Source: Thermoplasmata archaeon
GTDB taxonomy: Archaea; Thermoplasmatota; Thermoplasmata; Lutacidiplasmatales; UBA184
Assembly (NCBI GenBank): GCA_022750355.1
Contig: JAKIVW010000137.1
Span: forward strand, 1-5,210
Reading direction: 5' to 3'
Length of the DNA stretch: 5,210 nt
Positions within the stretch are counted from its first letter, which is position 1. Each line of letters starts with the position of its first letter. Below the pieces are notes generated by a model that did no database searches, had not been told where the DNA came from, and saw only the letters and a list, made by a program, of their open reading frames with translations. Of this stretch, positions 4,222 to 5,210 are shown in pieces. Position numbers and translations under genes: made by a program.

Positions 4222-5210
4222 TTACCCCTCCACCGTACCCTCGCGATCGTAGGTCCGCTCGCCGCCCCGCCAGCAGGCGCGCACGCACGAATGCCCGCGA
4301 CCGATCGCGAGACCGAGGTCAGGAGCCTCCAGGATCACCAGGTCCGCCCGTGCCCCGACCTCGAGCGTTCCCAGGTCGGCCTCGCCGAAGCCGCGGCCGC
4401 CGTTCCAGGTGTACAACTGGAATGCTTGCTCCGCCGACAAATTCTCGCGCGGGTCCGGGTTGGCGGAACGACCCGCGGCATCCGTGCGATGGACCGAGGC
4501 CGCCAGCCCCCGCCAGGGGTCGACGGGATCATACGGGGCGTCGCTCGAACCGACGAGCATGTGGCCCGCCTCGAGCAACGTTCGAAACGGGTAGGCGTAC
4601 CGAACCCGCTCCGGCCCCAGCCGGGCGGGGAGCCACGCGTCGCTCCAGACGAACCCCGGCTGCACCACCAGAGCCGGCCGAACGCGGTCGAGCATCGGGC
4701 GTTGTTCCGGCGGTACGAGCGCGGCGTGCTCGACCCGCGCAGGGGAGGGCCCGCCCCCGACTCGATCGAGCGCGTGCAATGCGGCGCCCAACGCGCGGTC
4801 TCCGATCGCATGGATCGCCGGGACGAGGCCCGCGGCCCTCGTTCGGTCCACGACCTCGAGAAGGCCCTCCGGCGTGAGCGTGAGGTCTCCCGAATTTCCG
4901 GGACGGTCAGAGTACGGATGGGAGAGCCAAGCGGTTCGGGGACCGAACGCCCCGTCGGCGAACGACTTGGTTCCCACCACCGAAAGAAGGGCCCGGTCGG
5001 AAGTGTCGAACGGTCCCTGGAGCGTGGTATCCGCGTACCGAGAGAATCTGAGGTAGGCGCGGACCCGGACGGCCAGAGCTCCCGATCGCGAAAGTTCCGT
5101 GAGCACGTCGAGTTCCTCGGGGTCGGCATTCATCGTGCCGACGGTCGTGATCCCGAACGACGCGAACGACCGCAGGGTTCGGCCGATCGCGTCGGCCTCG
5201 GGAGGGAAGG
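4222..5210 (-). CDS. YtcJ/NfdA-type amidohydrolase (amidohydrolase 3 family), 5'-truncated by window edge
   Basis: A metal-dependent hydrolase of amide-like bonds; 328 C-terminal residues are visible and roughly 200, including the HxH metal ligands, lie off the right edge. The frame stays open to the edge through RTLRSFASFGITTVGT, a family segment, so the ATG at 5133 is internal and not the start. Landmarks, numbered from that ATG, are TKSFADGAFGPRTAWLSHPY (55-74, the K-x-DG-x-rTA motif of YtcJ), HAIGDRA (108-114), RVEHAAL (133-139), QPGFVWSDAW (158-167), GSSDAP (195-200, with the metal-ligand Asp) and GTLEVGARADLVIL (255-268, the closing beta-sandwich). These residues look intact, so the enzyme should be active. 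Relatives act on N-substituted formamides or other N-acyl compounds; many have unknown substrates. No signal peptide can be judged. The stop is followed by the hypothetical gene after 31 bp. Confidence 0.9.
   Translation of the reverse strand, partial: FPPEADAIGRTLRSFASFGITTVGTMNADPEELDVLTELSRSGALAVRVRAYLRFSRYADTTLQGPFDTSDRALLSVVGTKSFADGAFGPRTAWLSHPYSDRPGNSGDLTLTPEGLLEVVDRTRAAGLVPAIHAIGDRALGAALHALDRVGGGPSPARVEHAALVPPEQRPMLDRVRPALVVQPGFVWSDAWLPARLGPERVRYAYPFRTLLEAGHMLVGSSDAPYDPVDPWRGLAASVHRTDAAGRSANPDPRENLSAEQAFQLYTWNGGRGFGEADLGTLEVGARADLVILEAPDLGLAIGRGHSCVRACWRGGERTYDREGTVEG

Noticed and set aside
4222..5133. Complete 303-residue amidohydrolase starting at the ATG at 5133
   Set aside because: The frame remains open to the window edge and encodes the family segment FASFGITTV. 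The family is also much longer, so the gene continues beyond the window.

Overview
All five recognisable genes in this window lie on the minus strand, so transcription runs from the high coordinates to the low ones. The coding DNA is GC-rich with strong third-position GC bias. The one sizeable intergenic gap (2097-2308) is clearly AT-rich. It carries TATA-box-like elements at archaeal spacing from a start codon, with no bacterial -35/-10 pair, and several starts lack a clear Shine-Dalgarno sequence. I therefore infer a GC-rich archaeon. A Thermoplasmatota-like lineage is possible, but that is a guess from overall character and not from a marker gene.

Layout in transcription order. (1) 5210-4222: C-terminal two thirds of a YtcJ/NfdA-type amidohydrolase (amidohydrolase 3 family), cut by the window edge. 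(2) 4190-3561: a protein of about 200 residues that I cannot assign to a family, with a Pro/Ala-rich, basic C-terminal tail. (3) 3499-2309: a saccharopine-dehydrogenase-like / lysine-6-dehydrogenase-like NAD(P)-dependent oxidoreductase. (4) 2308-2097: an AT-rich control region with two TATA-like elements, two pairs of direct repeats, an inverted repeat and T-rich tracts reading out of gene 3. (5) 2096-519: a class-III PLP aminotransferase related to glutamate-1-semialdehyde aminomutase, with an unusual charged N-terminal extension of about 75-80 residues. (6) 424-1: the N-terminal third of a DppB/OppB-type permease of a peptide (or nickel/oligopeptide) ABC importer, with a good Shine-Dalgarno.

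Taken together the genes suggest uptake and breakdown of peptides, amino acids or N-acyl compounds: an importer, a hydrolase of amide-like bonds, an amino-acid dehydrogenase and an aminotransferase. This is inference from neighbourhood, and no shared pathway is proven. I see no RNA gene, CRISPR array, IS element or defence system. The most interesting part is the control region ahead of the aminotransferase. There a 13-base motif occurs twice, 32 bp apart, on either side of a TATA box, and a separate 20-base motif occurs twice exactly 42 bp apart.
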